DNA from: an uncultured Lachnospiraceae bacterium
GTDB lineage: Bacteria; Bacillota; Clostridia; Lachnospirales; Lachnospiraceae
DNA: 64,000 nt
NCBI GenBank assembly: GCA_958428365.1
Contig: CAUAFT010000010.1
Coordinates: 1 to 64,000 of the forward strand
Reading direction: 5' to 3'
Every line of letters starts with the position of its first letter. Within the stretch, counting starts at the first letter, position 1. Shown one piece after another: positions 49,924 through 59,619 of this stretch. Below the pieces are notes generated by a model. The model had not been told where the DNA came from. It searched no databases and worked only from the letters and a program-made list of their open reading frames with translations. Both the position numbers and the translations under genes were made by a program.

Positions 49924-51244
49924 AATCCATCTCCTCAACGCTTTTGTATTTTTCCTTGATAAAATCAATTCTCTTCTGCTGTTCCCTGGTCATCCCAAAT
50001 CCCATAAAACGGCAGATATGGTCGTTTTTCAGAATGCAAAAACACATCCTCTTCCAGCTTGGGATATCCTTGGAGGATTTGATATCGTCGGTGTCATCCG
50101 GTATTCTGTCCAAAAAAATGACTCTGGATTTTTTGCTCAAGGTATAATTGGACACTCCATTTCTCCTGATCCGGTAACCCTTTTCCAAAAGCTCCTGAAT
50201 GGTCTCCTCATCCAGTCCTCCTCCGGTCTTATGCCAAAATTCCATGGAAGTATTGAATTTTTTCGCATAATTATTCCGCAGTCTCACCGGAAGCGTGTCC
50301 AGAAGGAACCGGGTGTAAGACTCCCAGGTGTGTCCTTTTGGCAGCGTCACGTTCCGATAGCCCATTGCCTTTGTCTTTCCGTAAATACAGGCAAAATTAG
50401 CGCCCTGGACTCTTCCCACCAGCTTGACCCAGATCTCAGGATCAATGACCCGATATAGATTTAAAGCATCCTTGGAATAATCGTTAAACGGGGAGGCAAC
50501 ACGCATCTGCGTTACCTTCAGACCTGCCTTATAATAGAGATCATACAGACGATTATAGTCATAATCGAACAGATAATTGGCATGCCAGACGTCATTCAAA
50601 GACCAGTCATAGAGTGGGGAGGCGCAGTAGACGTCCTTGAACTGTTTACTGATCCAGCACTCCCCCTGATAGCCATATTTTTTGTTTAAAAATCCGCTGT
50701 ACCTTTGCAGGGATTCCTCCGCCCGCATTCCCAGAAGGCATACGGTCTTCTTCTTTTCATGGGAGATACGGTACCATCTGCCGAACTGCTTCGCCAGATC
50801 CTCCTGATGCATCCGGTAACGGTAAGTGGTCATCGGATTATTGTCCAGATTGATCACATAATCTTTTTTGGGCATCTCCCGCACCCAGCTCTCCTTCTTC
50901 TTGTCATCCCAGGGATACCAGTACATCTCATAACTGCTCAGCGCCGTCCTTGTCGCCATAGGCAGACAGACCCAATAGGGTTCCACCTCATCCTGAATGC
51001 GCTCGAAGGTTCTCTCGATATATTCCGTTGTCACCGTATACTGGGCTTCAAAGTCCTGGTGAAACACGCCGATCTTGCGGTCGGGATAGTATTTCCTCTT
51101 AAAATCCAACACCAGATTCAGCAACAGACCGCTGTCCTTCCCCCCGGAAAAGGAGACATAAATATTTTCAAATTCCTCAAAGATCAGCCTCAGCCGATCC
51201 TGCAATACTTCATATACATCCTGTTCCAGATATTCACGAACCAT
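49913..51244 (-). CDS. PAPS-reductase-fold protein, DUF3440 (IbrA-like)
   Basis: The 443-residue protein begins with a PP-loop ATP pyrophosphatase domain (IYVSFSGGKDSGLLLNL) as in PAPS reductases and DndC, then a DUF3440-type C-terminal part with RMHQEDLAKQFGRWY and LLGMRAEESLQRYSG. Lack of sulfate-assimilation genes nearby argues against true PAPS reduction. It forms a two-gene unit with the ParB-like gene, as IbrA does in Escherichia coli. The start is ATG 51244, 7 nt after AGGAGG. A promoter lies just upstream. Confidence 0.88.
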   Translation of the reverse strand: MVREYLEQDVYEVLQDRLRLIFEEFENIYVSFSGGKDSGLLLNLVLDFKRKYYPDRKIGVFHQDFEAQYTVTTEYIERTFERIQDEVEPYWVCLPMATRTALSSYEMYWYPWDDKKKESWVREMPKKDYVINLDNNPMTTYRYRMHQEDLAKQFGRWYRISHEKKKTVCLLGMRAEESLQRYSGFLNKKYGYQGECWISKQFKDVYCASPLYDWSLNDVWHANYLFDYDYNRLYDLYYKAGLKVTQMRVASPFNDYSKDALNLYRVIDPEIWVKLVGRVQGANFACIYGKTKAMGYRNVTLPKGHTWESYTRFLLDTLPVRLRNNYAKKFNTSMEFWHKTGGGLDEETIQELLEKGYRIRRNGVSNYTLSKKSRVIFLDRIPDDTDDIKSSKDIPSWKRMCFCILKNDHICRFMGFGMTREQQKRIDFIKEKYKSVEEMDYGV

Positions 51245-51293
51245 GTGAATTCCTCCTGTGTAAATTACCATATTTTTCCATTCGTATGTTGTA

Positions 51294-51322
51294 AATTTAT
51301 CACATTACAGGAATAAATTCAA
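51294..51322 (-). promoter_or_regulatory. Promoter of the IbrA/IbrB-like pair
   Basis: Minus-strand TTGAAT (51317-51322), 17 nt, then TAAATT (51294-51299), about 50 bp before the start at 51244. Confidence 0.65.
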
Positions 51323-51352
51323 CCGGCTTCGACTTTACATTATTTTCTATAT

Positions 51353-54300
51353 CTAACTTTTCTTTCTACAAAAATGCTCCACTGCCTTCTTACAGGTATT
51401 TTTACATTTACATCCGATGCCCTGTTTTACGACACGGAAGATTCCCCACATACCGGATTCCACATCCCATTTAAGACTTCCGGACCGATACAGGTAATCA
51501 CCGGGGGCGGCTGCTCCCTCTTCCAGCTCCATATCGAATTTATTTCCAATACTGATTGCTCCCTGCATTGGAATGATTCTGGAAAACGGATCCTGCGGCT
51601 GTTCCCTCCACAGATGTCCGTGAATGGTAAGTCCTGTATTTCTCGGCTTATCCGCCGGCATCATCGTACGGAATACCACCCGGTCTCCGGCATAGGCTTT
51701 AAACACAGGAGTCGCCGGGTCACCGTGTACCTTGCTGCTGAACACCTTTGAGATTCTTCTGTCTTTTTTCAACCTGTTTTCAAAACGTTCCGATCTGTAA
51801 TTATATCCCTTTTCTCCGGTATCTTCCGCATCCGGTGCTTCATCTTCCCCTGATGCCGTTTTTATCAGTTCCCCATCTTTATCCAACAGCCGGATTCCAT
51901 TTTGAATAAAGAGAACATACTCCCGAAAACTCTCTATTCCCGGCGCTGTCACTACCGCCTGCTCTGCAAAATTTCCGTTTTTCTTTGTGAAGTTCTTATA
52001 CCATTTTGCCCCTGCCGGCTCAATGATGATTGCGCCAAACAAGCCGTGATATCTGTGGTTCCTCATATCTCCAAAGGATTGCAGGATACAGGCTCCATAT
52101 TCCTTATCTGCCCTCCATAGATAACGTTTGCTCTCTCCAATGCCCACGGTCTGTTCTCTGTTATTGTATCCCACATTGATTCCCGAATCACAGACCGGGT
52201 CGTACTGTAAAAACTGCGGGTTCAGAGAAACACGGGCAGATGGCTTGTGCTCTTTATCTAACGGTACTTCCGGGTAGTCAAAATATGGGATTGGATTCTG
52301 CGGATCAAAGACATTGTGAAGTGTTACTTCGATCCAGTCCCCTGCATTTGCCCGTAGAATCAGAGGTTTTGGCTCCCAGTCTCCGGTCAGGACTTTATCC
52401 ATCTCTTTTAACGGTACGAAGACCAGCCCGTTCGGATCGTGGTCCCCATATCGGTTGTAGCGCAAATCTGTCTGGACTGCTGCTATCTCGAATTTTCGGA
52501 CAATCTCATCTTTTTTCGGACACGGCGGCAGCGGCAGAATGCGGTTCTTTTTCTTGCACAGCGGCAATAAATGCTTCTGTTCCCTGTCATATGCCCGGAT
52601 AATTCCCCAGAGTCCCAGCCATGCGTCGTCGATGCCGCCGGAATAATAGAGGTAATCCCCCGGCTGATACGGTTCTTTGACATTTAGATTAAACGCCTCC
52701 GAGATTCCAAGGGTCTGGGAAGCCACCAGAGGTGAATTCGAATCGGAAATCTCCCGTTTCCAGGACATTCCTGCAATGTTTAAAACATGCTGTTCTTCAT
52801 GCGCCCCATCTAAAAGCCTTATCATCAGTTCATCCCCCGGATAGGTCTCCAAGATCGGTGTCGCCGGATCGCCATGCACAAGGGAACTGAACACATAGGC
52901 CGGGTCCTCATCCTTCTTTAATCTCTCCCGCATCGGCTCGGCACGGTAATTGATGCCCATAACTCCCGGATCGTCATGGGAGCCGGGAACCTCCGGCGGA
53001 TTCAAAGGATTTCCCTCTTTGTCAAACAGCAGGGCAAAGTCATGTAAAAATAACGCGAATTCCCGGAAAGAGGTTCCATTCCTCCGCTTAATGACCGCCC
53101 TGGTTCCCGATGCAAGGATTTCCCCGGTACATACGTCGTGGAAGGTAGCTCCCGCCTCCTCGATAATCAACGCACCGAACATTCCGTGCTGTTGGTGGGA
53201 ATTGGCAAAAAGATGGTCGTGGAAAAAGACAGTCCGAAGTTCTTCCTCCGCAAAGAAACGTTCCACCAGGGTCTGGTACTGTCTCGCCCCGGCAATATTG
53301 TTCCAGCCGTTTGCCGCCCCATCCGAGACAATCGTATCGAATTTCACAAGGTGGACATGGTGTCCCACAATATCTGTCCTGGTCCGCATCTGGAAGGGAC
53401 TCGCTTCCAAAAATTCCGGCAGAAGATTCGTAGTCCGCAGTTCAATACAGTCTCCCGCATTTGCCCGGATGACCAGCGGCTCTGCCTGAATCTCTCCCTC
53501 TTCCACTTTCTCAATATAAGCCTCCAATCCTCCGTGGCGTTCCAGCTCTTCCTTCAGTACGAAGAACCGTCCCTGGGGATCATGCCAGCCATAGCTGTTA
53601 TAGGTGACCTTCGCCTGGACCATGGCAATTTCAAACACCCTGACATTCCCGTTTTCTTCCTCTGTATGGCAGCATCCCTCATCCGTATGACAGGGACAGG
53701 TATCGGTGTAAAGCGCTCCGGGTTCAAAATCTTCCACAAAGTTTGCCTCTTCCAAAGGCGTCGGCTCTATGACATTGTTTCCATCGGCATCCAGAATCCC
53801 AAAAGGCGGCTGCAACGGCGGTTCTCCCACCCTGCCATTGATAAAGTTCGGATATCCCGGATGTTTCTCATCCTTCTTCGGCGGTCTCTTCCGGTCCTGT
53901 AATGGCAGCAGGGGCGGAATCTTTGTTCCATCCGGCAGAGTTCCGCTTCCATCTTCCAGACGGTCGTGAATCCGCCACAGGGTCCACATCCCCTCATGAA
54001 AATGCGGATAGAGATGGCAGTGGAAAATAGCATCTCCGATCATGCCGTTCAGGCTTCCGGCTCCATAGAGGATATCCAGGGTAAAACACTCCTGGGGGCT
54101 GATGGACACGGAGTCTATGACCGTAGAGGACGGGTTATCCCCTTCCAGCCTCCATTGATGATTGTGTAAATGGAATACATGGGTCTCCTTTACCCCGCCG
54201 TGAACCAGGCGAATCTTCGCCGGGTCCCCCACATACGCCCGAAGGATCGGCGGTGCCGGGTCTCCGTATACCCAGGAACTCATGGATATATCTTCCCCGG

Positions 54301-55042
54301 AGTCTGCCGGATCATCCGTCAGGGGCATACGGTTTCTCATTGGCTCCGAGCGATAACTGATTCCGGTGGTGGAGGACGGAAGCCCCGTATGATGGTCCAT
54401 CGGCTGCATCCCATCCTTATCCTTTATCTCCAATTCATCATGGAAGAACACGGCATATTCCCGAAACGCCGGTTTTCCCGGTGTGTAAATATCCGCAAAC
54501 AAACCGCTTTCCAGTTCCTCCCCGGTCTGCGGGTCCAGCCATCTTGCCTCCGGAGCCTCTACAATAATGGCACCGAACAGCCCGTGGATATTGGTTGCCT
54601 CTTCACTGCTTCTGGGGTCCGCCATATCGTGGAAGAGATAGACTCCCTCTTTTTTTGCATACCAGGTGTAGGTGGTTTCCGAATCCGTCGTGCTGTCCGC
54701 ATTAAATCCCACACTGGCGCCATCAGAGATGTCTACATCGTACTCCAGCCCCTGTACGTGAATAGAAAGAAAACGGTTCAGGGAATGGTGGAACTTGATA
54801 TGCACTTCATCCCCCTGGTTTACACGTATGACTAAGGGTTTTACTTCTTCATAGGGCTGTGGAATCTCTTGTTGAAAATTCCTAAGCGCTCCCTCCTGGA
54901 TTCTCTCGGCATCTTCCGCAAGTACATACAGCAGACCGTCAGGATCATGGTCTCCATACTTGTTATAGACAATCGGGATCTGTATGGCCTCAATCCAGAA
55001 TGTGCGGATTCTTCTCCCTTCTGAATACTTACATAATTCCAT
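51353..55042 (-). CDS. Giant multicopper oxidase with six cupredoxin domains (MnxG-like)
   Basis: The 1229-residue protein is built of three cupredoxin pairs. Each pair starts with YNxYGxHDPxG and has HGDPAxPxxxxYxGD in its second half. Copper ligands cluster in two places: domain 2 (HVFHLHNHQW; HCHLYPHFHEGMW at about 340, the type 1 site with axial Met) and domain 3 (HHVHLVKF; FFHDHLFANSHQQHG). A trinuclear centre between domains 2 and 3 is therefore likely; pair 3 lacks most ligands. The size and layout recall the Bacillus manganese oxidase MnxG. No signal peptide is seen. ATG 55042 follows GGGGG. A DUF2935 gene lies 11 bp upstream. Confidence 0.88.
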   Translation of the reverse strand: MELCKYSEGRRIRTFWIEAIQIPIVYNKYGDHDPDGLLYVLAEDAERIQEGALRNFQQEIPQPYEEVKPLVIRVNQGDEVHIKFHHSLNRFLSIHVQGLEYDVDISDGASVGFNADSTTDSETTYTWYAKKEGVYLFHDMADPRSSEEATNIHGLFGAIIVEAPEARWLDPQTGEELESGLFADIYTPGKPAFREYAVFFHDELEIKDKDGMQPMDHHTGLPSSTTGISYRSEPMRNRMPLTDDPADSGEDISMSSWVYGDPAPPILRAYVGDPAKIRLVHGGVKETHVFHLHNHQWRLEGDNPSSTVIDSVSISPQECFTLDILYGAGSLNGMIGDAIFHCHLYPHFHEGMWTLWRIHDRLEDGSGTLPDGTKIPPLLPLQDRKRPPKKDEKHPGYPNFINGRVGEPPLQPPFGILDADGNNVIEPTPLEEANFVEDFEPGALYTDTCPCHTDEGCCHTEEENGNVRVFEIAMVQAKVTYNSYGWHDPQGRFFVLKEELERHGGLEAYIEKVEEGEIQAEPLVIRANAGDCIELRTTNLLPEFLEASPFQMRTRTDIVGHHVHLVKFDTIVSDGAANGWNNIAGARQYQTLVERFFAEEELRTVFFHDHLFANSHQQHGMFGALIIEEAGATFHDVCTGEILASGTRAVIKRRNGTSFREFALFLHDFALLFDKEGNPLNPPEVPGSHDDPGVMGINYRAEPMRERLKKDEDPAYVFSSLVHGDPATPILETYPGDELMIRLLDGAHEEQHVLNIAGMSWKREISDSNSPLVASQTLGISEAFNLNVKEPYQPGDYLYYSGGIDDAWLGLWGIIRAYDREQKHLLPLCKKKNRILPLPPCPKKDEIVRKFEIAAVQTDLRYNRYGDHDPNGLVFVPLKEMDKVLTGDWEPKPLILRANAGDWIEVTLHNVFDPQNPIPYFDYPEVPLDKEHKPSARVSLNPQFLQYDPVCDSGINVGYNNREQTVGIGESKRYLWRADKEYGACILQSFGDMRNHRYHGLFGAIIIEPAGAKWYKNFTKKNGNFAEQAVVTAPGIESFREYVLFIQNGIRLLDKDGELIKTASGEDEAPDAEDTGEKGYNYRSERFENRLKKDRRISKVFSSKVHGDPATPVFKAYAGDRVVFRTMMPADKPRNTGLTIHGHLWREQPQDPFSRIIPMQGAISIGNKFDMELEEGAAAPGDYLYRSGSLKWDVESGMWGIFRVVKQGIGCKCKNTCKKAVEHFCRKKS

Positions 55043-55053
55043 ACTAATTCCCC

Positions 55054-55962
55054 CTACTGAACACAAGACATCTCAAGCAGCCTTAAATAGTGATTTGCCT
55101 CTCTTAAGACATGGTCCGCTAAAAGAGGAAGGATCAGACCCGCAATCTGACATTCTGTAATTCCCTTCGTTCCAGCCGCCTTAAAATCTCTGTATTCACG
55201 GGTCTTGGCAATGGTTCTTAGACTCAGATCATCTGTCGCCATACAGTCCCTTTCCTTTGCCTCCTCCAATAATCTTCTATAGTCATCGGCAAATTCGTCC
55301 GCCGTGTCGATCAGAGTCTCCTCCGTGGGATCTAAGAGTCCCCGGATGAACAGTGCGTGTTCCATCATGATCCGATTCCAGAACACCTCCATCTCAAGCA
55401 TACTCTGGCTGGAAAGCCCGCCTCTTCTCTCCAGTTCGATCACCATGGAACGATAGAGTCCTGCCTCCCGTAAAATATGCTCCACTAAGAGGGGATAGTT
55501 AAACGCAAAAAGCTGACAGTCCCTCATCTCCCTTAAGACCTTCTCCTTAAAGCCGATAAAAGCGCCTGTCAGCTGTAATGCCCTCCTGTTCAGTTGTCTG
55601 GTCTGCCGGAACAGCTCTCTGGATATGGCGCTGCTGCATTCCCGCTCCAGCTCCTTCTCTGCCTCCGTGATACTGCTGTCTATCTCAATTCCTGTCAGAC
55701 AGCTGGTTTTTCTCTCTGCGGCAAGGGTGAACTCCGTTACCAGCTCCCCGGAGTCAAGTACGGATTCTTCCACCTTCCCCTGTCCTAACTCCACTGCCCT
55801 GCATAAGATCTCCTCGAACTGTGCCCGGAACCAGTCCGCCCTTTTTGTAAACTCCGCGTCTTTTTCCAAAAACCCCGTCATTAAAAACAGGGCGTGTTCC
55901 TTCATGATTCTTCCGAAAAACAAATGCGTTTCCAGTGATAACGATACATAATTAGATTTCAT
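55054..55962 (-). CDS. DUF2935 protein, two four-helix-bundle repeats
   Basis: The 302-residue protein has two similar halves, marked by FFGRIMKEHALFLMTGFL and FWNRIMMEHALFIRGLL, each later followed by LLVEHILREAGLYR and LLADHVLREANHYL. The paired E-H residues suggest a haemerythrin-like or ferritin-like di-metal bundle, as in DUF2935. The function is not known. It is the first gene of a two-gene unit with the multicopper oxidase, so a role in metal supply or binding for that oxidase is likely. AAGGT lies before the ATG. Confidence 0.87.
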   Translation of the reverse strand: MKSNYVSLSLETHLFFGRIMKEHALFLMTGFLEKDAEFTKRADWFRAQFEEILCRAVELGQGKVEESVLDSGELVTEFTLAAERKTSCLTGIEIDSSITEAEKELERECSSAISRELFRQTRQLNRRALQLTGAFIGFKEKVLREMRDCQLFAFNYPLLVEHILREAGLYRSMVIELERRGGLSSQSMLEMEVFWNRIMMEHALFIRGLLDPTEETLIDTADEFADDYRRLLEEAKERDCMATDDLSLRTIAKTREYRDFKAAGTKGITECQIAGLILPLLADHVLREANHYLRLLEMSCVQ

Positions 55963-55992
55963 TTTGCATACCTTATGATTTTTATTTCATAA

Positions 55993-56001
55993 TAGTATAT
56001 G
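55993..56001 (-). promoter_or_regulatory. Candidate sporulation -10 element of the DUF2935-oxidase operon
   Basis: Minus-strand GCATATACTA (CATATACTA at 55993-56001) matches the sigma-K -10 pattern gCATAnnnTA and is identical over nine bases to the element before the cotJ operon. No convincing -35 was found. It would give a leader of about 20 nt. Confidence 0.4.
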
Positions 56002-56035
56002 CAGCGAACCTTTTTTCGACCGTCTTCGCAGGGAT

Positions 56036-57409
56036 TTATTCCTTTTTCGGAATTTTCACAAGAACTCTGGCTCCGTGAGGATCCCCGGAATTTTCTAAAA
56101 TCAAAAGTCCTCCGTGCTGTCTCACAATGGAATCCGCCGTATAGAGACCAATTCCAAAATGATTCTTCGATCCCCGGCTCCCATCCTCCATATAGAACTG
56201 CTCCTTTGCGTGCCGCAGCGCCTCGTCGGAAAATCCCTTCCCGGTGTCCGTGATCTCAAAGACCGTCCAGACTTCCTCCTCATACACCGTAAAATATATG
56301 CTTCCGCCCAAAGGCGTATATTCCACCGCATTGGAACACAGATTTAACAGCGCCCGCTCAAGGAAAAACGGATCCGCCAAAACCGTCTGTTCCTGACAGT
56401 GACATTCCCACTGCAAAACAACCTGCTTCACGGCGCAGAGTCCCTCGCACTGCTTTTTGATCTCCTCTAAAAATCCACTGAGCTTCAGCTTCTGTTTTTG
56501 CAGCTTCAGGACACTTTCAGATCTTGTGACCTCGATCAGGGTCCGCACATAACCCTGCATCTGTAAGGAACTGTTTTCAATATAATCCACACACTCCCTC
56601 TGCTCTTCTGTGAGCTCCAGGTCATACAGCAATTCTGCATTTCCCCTAATCAGAGTCAGAGGCGTCTTCAGATCATGGGCAAGGGCAGACATCTGCTCTT
56701 TTTTGGACTGCTCCAGACTCCACTGTTTTTCTAAAGATTCCTTAAGCGCCTCCCGCATCCGCTCCATGGAATCCAGCACCCGGTCAACCTCTCTGATATG
56801 GCTTGGCACGATCTCAAATTCCAGCTCCTGATTCTGAATCTTCTCCGTCGCCAGGATCAGAGGACCCAGCTTTTTACGCAGAGCGCGTCCAAAGCAAACT
56901 GCCGTGATCAGAACCAGAAGGAACGCCAGACACAAGGTCACGGTGATAAACATGGTCTGGGGCGGCAAAAGATATGCGCGTAAAAACCCGGATCTGTATT
57001 CCGGGGTAATGCGGTAGCGCAGGACACAGTATTCCCCCTCCCTTGGGATCACCTTATAGTAATATCCCCCCGCACGGGATATCTCTTCTTGCACCGCCTT
57101 CCAGGCTTCCCCTCTCCCCTCTTTCATATTCCCGGCTCTTACCTTGCCTGTCTCGTCAAACAGAAGATATTCGCACAGATCGGGGATCATCTCTTCTTTC
57201 ACCTCCTCCGCCCTTGCGATCTCTTCGCTGGCAATCTCCGCCTGCTTTTGGGCGTAATCTGCAGGATAGATCATATCTCCCAGAATCATTTTATTAAACA
57301 GAAGGATCACACAGACCGCAATAAGCAGACCGCCAAGCAGCAGGTACACAAAGTATTTCAGGTAAAACACACTTAAGGGTATTTCTTTTTCCTTTTTTAG
57401 TCTTCCCAT
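56036..57409 (-). CDS. Sensor histidine kinase
   Basis: The 457-residue kinase has two membrane spans (about 19-42 and 150-172) around a short extracellular region, a HAMP-like linker, the H-box ALAHDLKTPLTLIRG, and the ATPase domain with ITDTGKGFS and GIGLYTADSIVRQHGG. It overlaps its response regulator by 13 bp and lies downstream of a lantibiotic-immunity-type transporter, so it probably senses a peptide antibiotic or membrane stress. Confidence 0.93.
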   Translation of the reverse strand: MGRLKKEKEIPLSVFYLKYFVYLLLGGLLIAVCVILLFNKMILGDMIYPADYAQKQAEIASEEIARAEEVKEEMIPDLCEYLLFDETGKVRAGNMKEGRGEAWKAVQEEISRAGGYYYKVIPREGEYCVLRYRITPEYRSGFLRAYLLPPQTMFITVTLCLAFLLVLITAVCFGRALRKKLGPLILATEKIQNQELEFEIVPSHIREVDRVLDSMERMREALKESLEKQWSLEQSKKEQMSALAHDLKTPLTLIRGNAELLYDLELTEEQRECVDYIENSSLQMQGYVRTLIEVTRSESVLKLQKQKLKLSGFLEEIKKQCEGLCAVKQVVLQWECHCQEQTVLADPFFLERALLNLCSNAVEYTPLGGSIYFTVYEEEVWTVFEITDTGKGFSDEALRHAKEQFYMEDGSRGSKNHFGIGLYTADSIVRQHGGLLILENSGDPHGARVLVKIPKKE

Positions 57410-58059
57410 CTGTATCCTATCCCCCAGACCGTTTTGATGGGTGCATAGCCCGCATTTTCCAGCTTGATCCTGATATTTTTAATATGCGTGGCAATGGTAC
57501 TGTCATTGCTCTCCCCGTCAAAGCCGAATACCTTTTCATAGATCTGCTCCCTGGAAAAGACCTGTCCGCAGTTGCGCGCTAAGAACTCGCAGATCTCATA
57601 TTCCCCCCTGGTGAGAGGAACCGCCTCCTCCCCCACCAGCAGTTGTTTTGCCGAGAGATTGAAGTGGGCGTCCCCAAAAAAAAGCCGGACGCTGTGTTCC
57701 CTTTTCTCCCTCCTGAGATGGGCGGATACCCTGGCGCGAAGCTCCATGGCTCCAAAGGGTTTGCTGATGTAATCGTCCGCCCCGTTTTCCAGACCATAGA
57801 CCAGACTGCTCTCCTCCGTTTTTGCCGTTAGAAAAAGAATGGGACAGTCCACAAGACGGCGCAGCTTTCGGCAGAGCTGAAATCCATCCTGCCCCGGCAT
57901 CATAACGTCCAACAGGATCAGATCAAAGGAATCCAGATGCATTGCTTCCACCTCTGCTGGATCCTCCGCCGTTCTGACCTGATGACCGTCCTTTTCCAGA
58001 ATTTTTTGTATCATTTTTAAAATGGCAGGTTCGTCATCCACCGCCAGAATATTTGCCAT
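57397..58059 (-). CDS. OmpR-family response regulator
   Basis: The 220-residue protein has a receiver domain (phospho-Asp in DLILLDVMMPGQDGF, Lys in ISKPFG) and an OmpR winged helix (EEAVPLTRGEYEICEFLARN, SNDSTIATHIKNIRIKLE, KTVWGIGYRWE). It is followed by its kinase and lies 65 bp after the transporter genes, which are likely targets. Confidence 0.95.
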   Translation of the reverse strand: MANILAVDDEPAILKMIQKILEKDGHQVRTAEDPAEVEAMHLDSFDLILLDVMMPGQDGFQLCRKLRRLVDCPILFLTAKTEESSLVYGLENGADDYISKPFGAMELRARVSAHLRREKREHSVRLFFGDAHFNLSAKQLLVGEEAVPLTRGEYEICEFLARNCGQVFSREQIYEKVFGFDGESNDSTIATHIKNIRIKLENAGYAPIKTVWGIGYRWED

Positions 58060-58124
58060 CGCTATCCCTTCCTTTCACATGAGATCTGTTCTTATTATAA
58101 CGGTGCTCTGCGGTGGGGTAAAGT

Positions 58125-58874
58125 TCAGTCTCCGCTATGGTTTCCCTCCCAACGGCCGGACCAGATTCCAAATGCTGCAAATGCCAGTAATGTATACAGG
58201 ATACAACATGACACTGCCAACATGCCGTCCCCTCCAAAGCTCTCCTGCCTGCAGTACACTGCCTGGAACTGTGAGACAAGCCTTGCCTGCCAGGCAAAGG
58301 GAAGATACATCCAGATCCTATCTCCCATCCCTGTGAGCATCAAAGCCGCCAGCAGACTCTCAGTCACGCCGATTCCCAGAGAAAGCCCCTTACTCCACCT
58401 AAACGCCAAAAACAAATGCCAGATATACAGACACACACCGCTTCCCCACAGAATCAGGGGCGCATACCAGTAAAAAGAAGCGGGAACAATACTCTGCTCC
58501 AATAGATAACGATAACCCGCTCCAAATAAGATCCCTGAGCTCCATAAAAAGAACAGCCCAAACAGCAAAAGCAGCGCCAGCTTACCAAAAAAGGAAGCTC
58601 TTCTTCCCACCGCCATCAGCATACCCTGAAATGTCCCGGCCTCAAATTCCTGCTCCGCCAGCATAACGCAAAAGAGACTGATCAAAAGTGGATACGCGAT
58701 TCCCAATATCTGAAAATAGGCTTCCACCTTACCATAGGGATCCCAGGGGGCAAAGCTGTAATAGAGCAGAAAAGCAGCCGCCATACACACCGGAAGAAGC
58801 ACATGCAAAAGCCGGATATACAGCCTCCTTGTCTTGAAAAAATCCGCGTACAGATACCGGAAAAATCCCTCCAT
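58125..58874 (-). CDS. ABC-2 permease, lantibiotic immunity type (second)
   Basis: The 249-residue protein has six membrane spans in the ABC-2 pattern and no other domain (FFRYLYADFFKTRRLYIRLLH at the start, EFEAGTFQGMLM after span 2). The EAGT/F motif is typical of LanE/LanG and BcrB-like permeases that remove lantibiotics or bacitracin. It is 4 bp after the first permease. Confidence 0.85.
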   Translation of the reverse strand: MEGFFRYLYADFFKTRRLYIRLLHVLLPVCMAAAFLLYYSFAPWDPYGKVEAYFQILGIAYPLLISLFCVMLAEQEFEAGTFQGMLMAVGRRASFFGKLALLLLFGLFFLWSSGILFGAGYRYLLEQSIVPASFYWYAPLILWGSGVCLYIWHLFLAFRWSKGLSLGIGVTESLLAALMLTGMGDRIWMYLPFAWQARLVSQFQAVYCRQESFGGDGMLAVSCCILYTLLAFAAFGIWSGRWEGNHSGD

Positions 58875-58878
58875 AATT

Positions 58879-59619
58879 TTACACCTCCATCTTCCGAAAC
58901 CAGCGTGCTGTCCCCACAGCCAGGATCAAAAACCACAGCAGGGAAAGCGTAATCCCAGGCAAGATCACGTCCGGCCGCAGCAATGGGCTTCCCTGTGGAA
59001 CCAACAGTCCATTTGGCAAAATCCCCAGCACAGGGCACATCAGCCGGATCGGTATGGACGAAGGGCAGACCCACCAAAGACCGGTATCCGCAAGAAATGC
59101 CACGCCCAATACCGCCAGCGCCATGCTGGTAAAAACTCCTGTAAAAACGCCGAATCTTACATTTAAAAACAGGCACAATGGAATCTCCCACAGATAAGTA
59201 AGCGCAAGCAGCACAGCTCCCCATAATCCTTCCCCAAAAGAAATGGTGGTGCCAAACACGGCTCCCCCCGCCCAGGTTCCCAAAAAGATCAAAAGATTTG
59301 CAAGCAGCAGTCCCCCGGCACAGTAAAAAATCTTCCCAAACCAGCTTTTCTCCCTCGGAACAGGAGTCGAAAGAAGGTTATAATAACCCGCCTTTTTGTC
59401 TTTTTTGACATTCAGATAAGACAGGATCGCCAGCATCCCCGGCAAAAGCATAATGTACCACCAGTTCCACGCACCGGCGGGAAAGGTATTGTTATATCCG
59501 CTGGTCAAAACCAACGCCAATACCAGGGTGAGCGCCGGGGCTAGGATCGGCAATTTCCTTCCAAAGGTATGATGTAATTTCAGTTGCTCCATCCTAACGA
59601 GCTGCCACATGGACTCCAC
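58879..59619 (-). CDS. ABC-2 permease, lantibiotic immunity type (first)
   Basis: The 246-residue, six-span membrane protein is related to its neighbour in topology and motifs (YYNLLSTPVPREKSWFGKIF). Such paired permeases with one ATPase form LanFEG-type exporters. It overlaps the ATPase gene by 26 bp, so the two are coupled. Confidence 0.85.
   Translation of the reverse strand: MESMWQLVRMEQLKLHHTFGRKLPILAPALTLVLALVLTSGYNNTFPAGAWNWWYIMLLPGMLAILSYLNVKKDKKAGYYNLLSTPVPREKSWFGKIFYCAGGLLLANLLIFLGTWAGGAVFGTTISFGEGLWGAVLLALTYLWEIPLCLFLNVRFGVFTGVFTSMALAVLGVAFLADTGLWWVCPSSIPIRLMCPVLGILPNGLLVPQGSPLLRPDVILPGITLSLLWFLILAVGTARWFRKMEV

Noticed and set aside
53138..53902. Open frame of 254 codons opposite the multicopper oxidase
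   Set aside because: The reverse strand carries intact cupredoxin motifs across the same bases.
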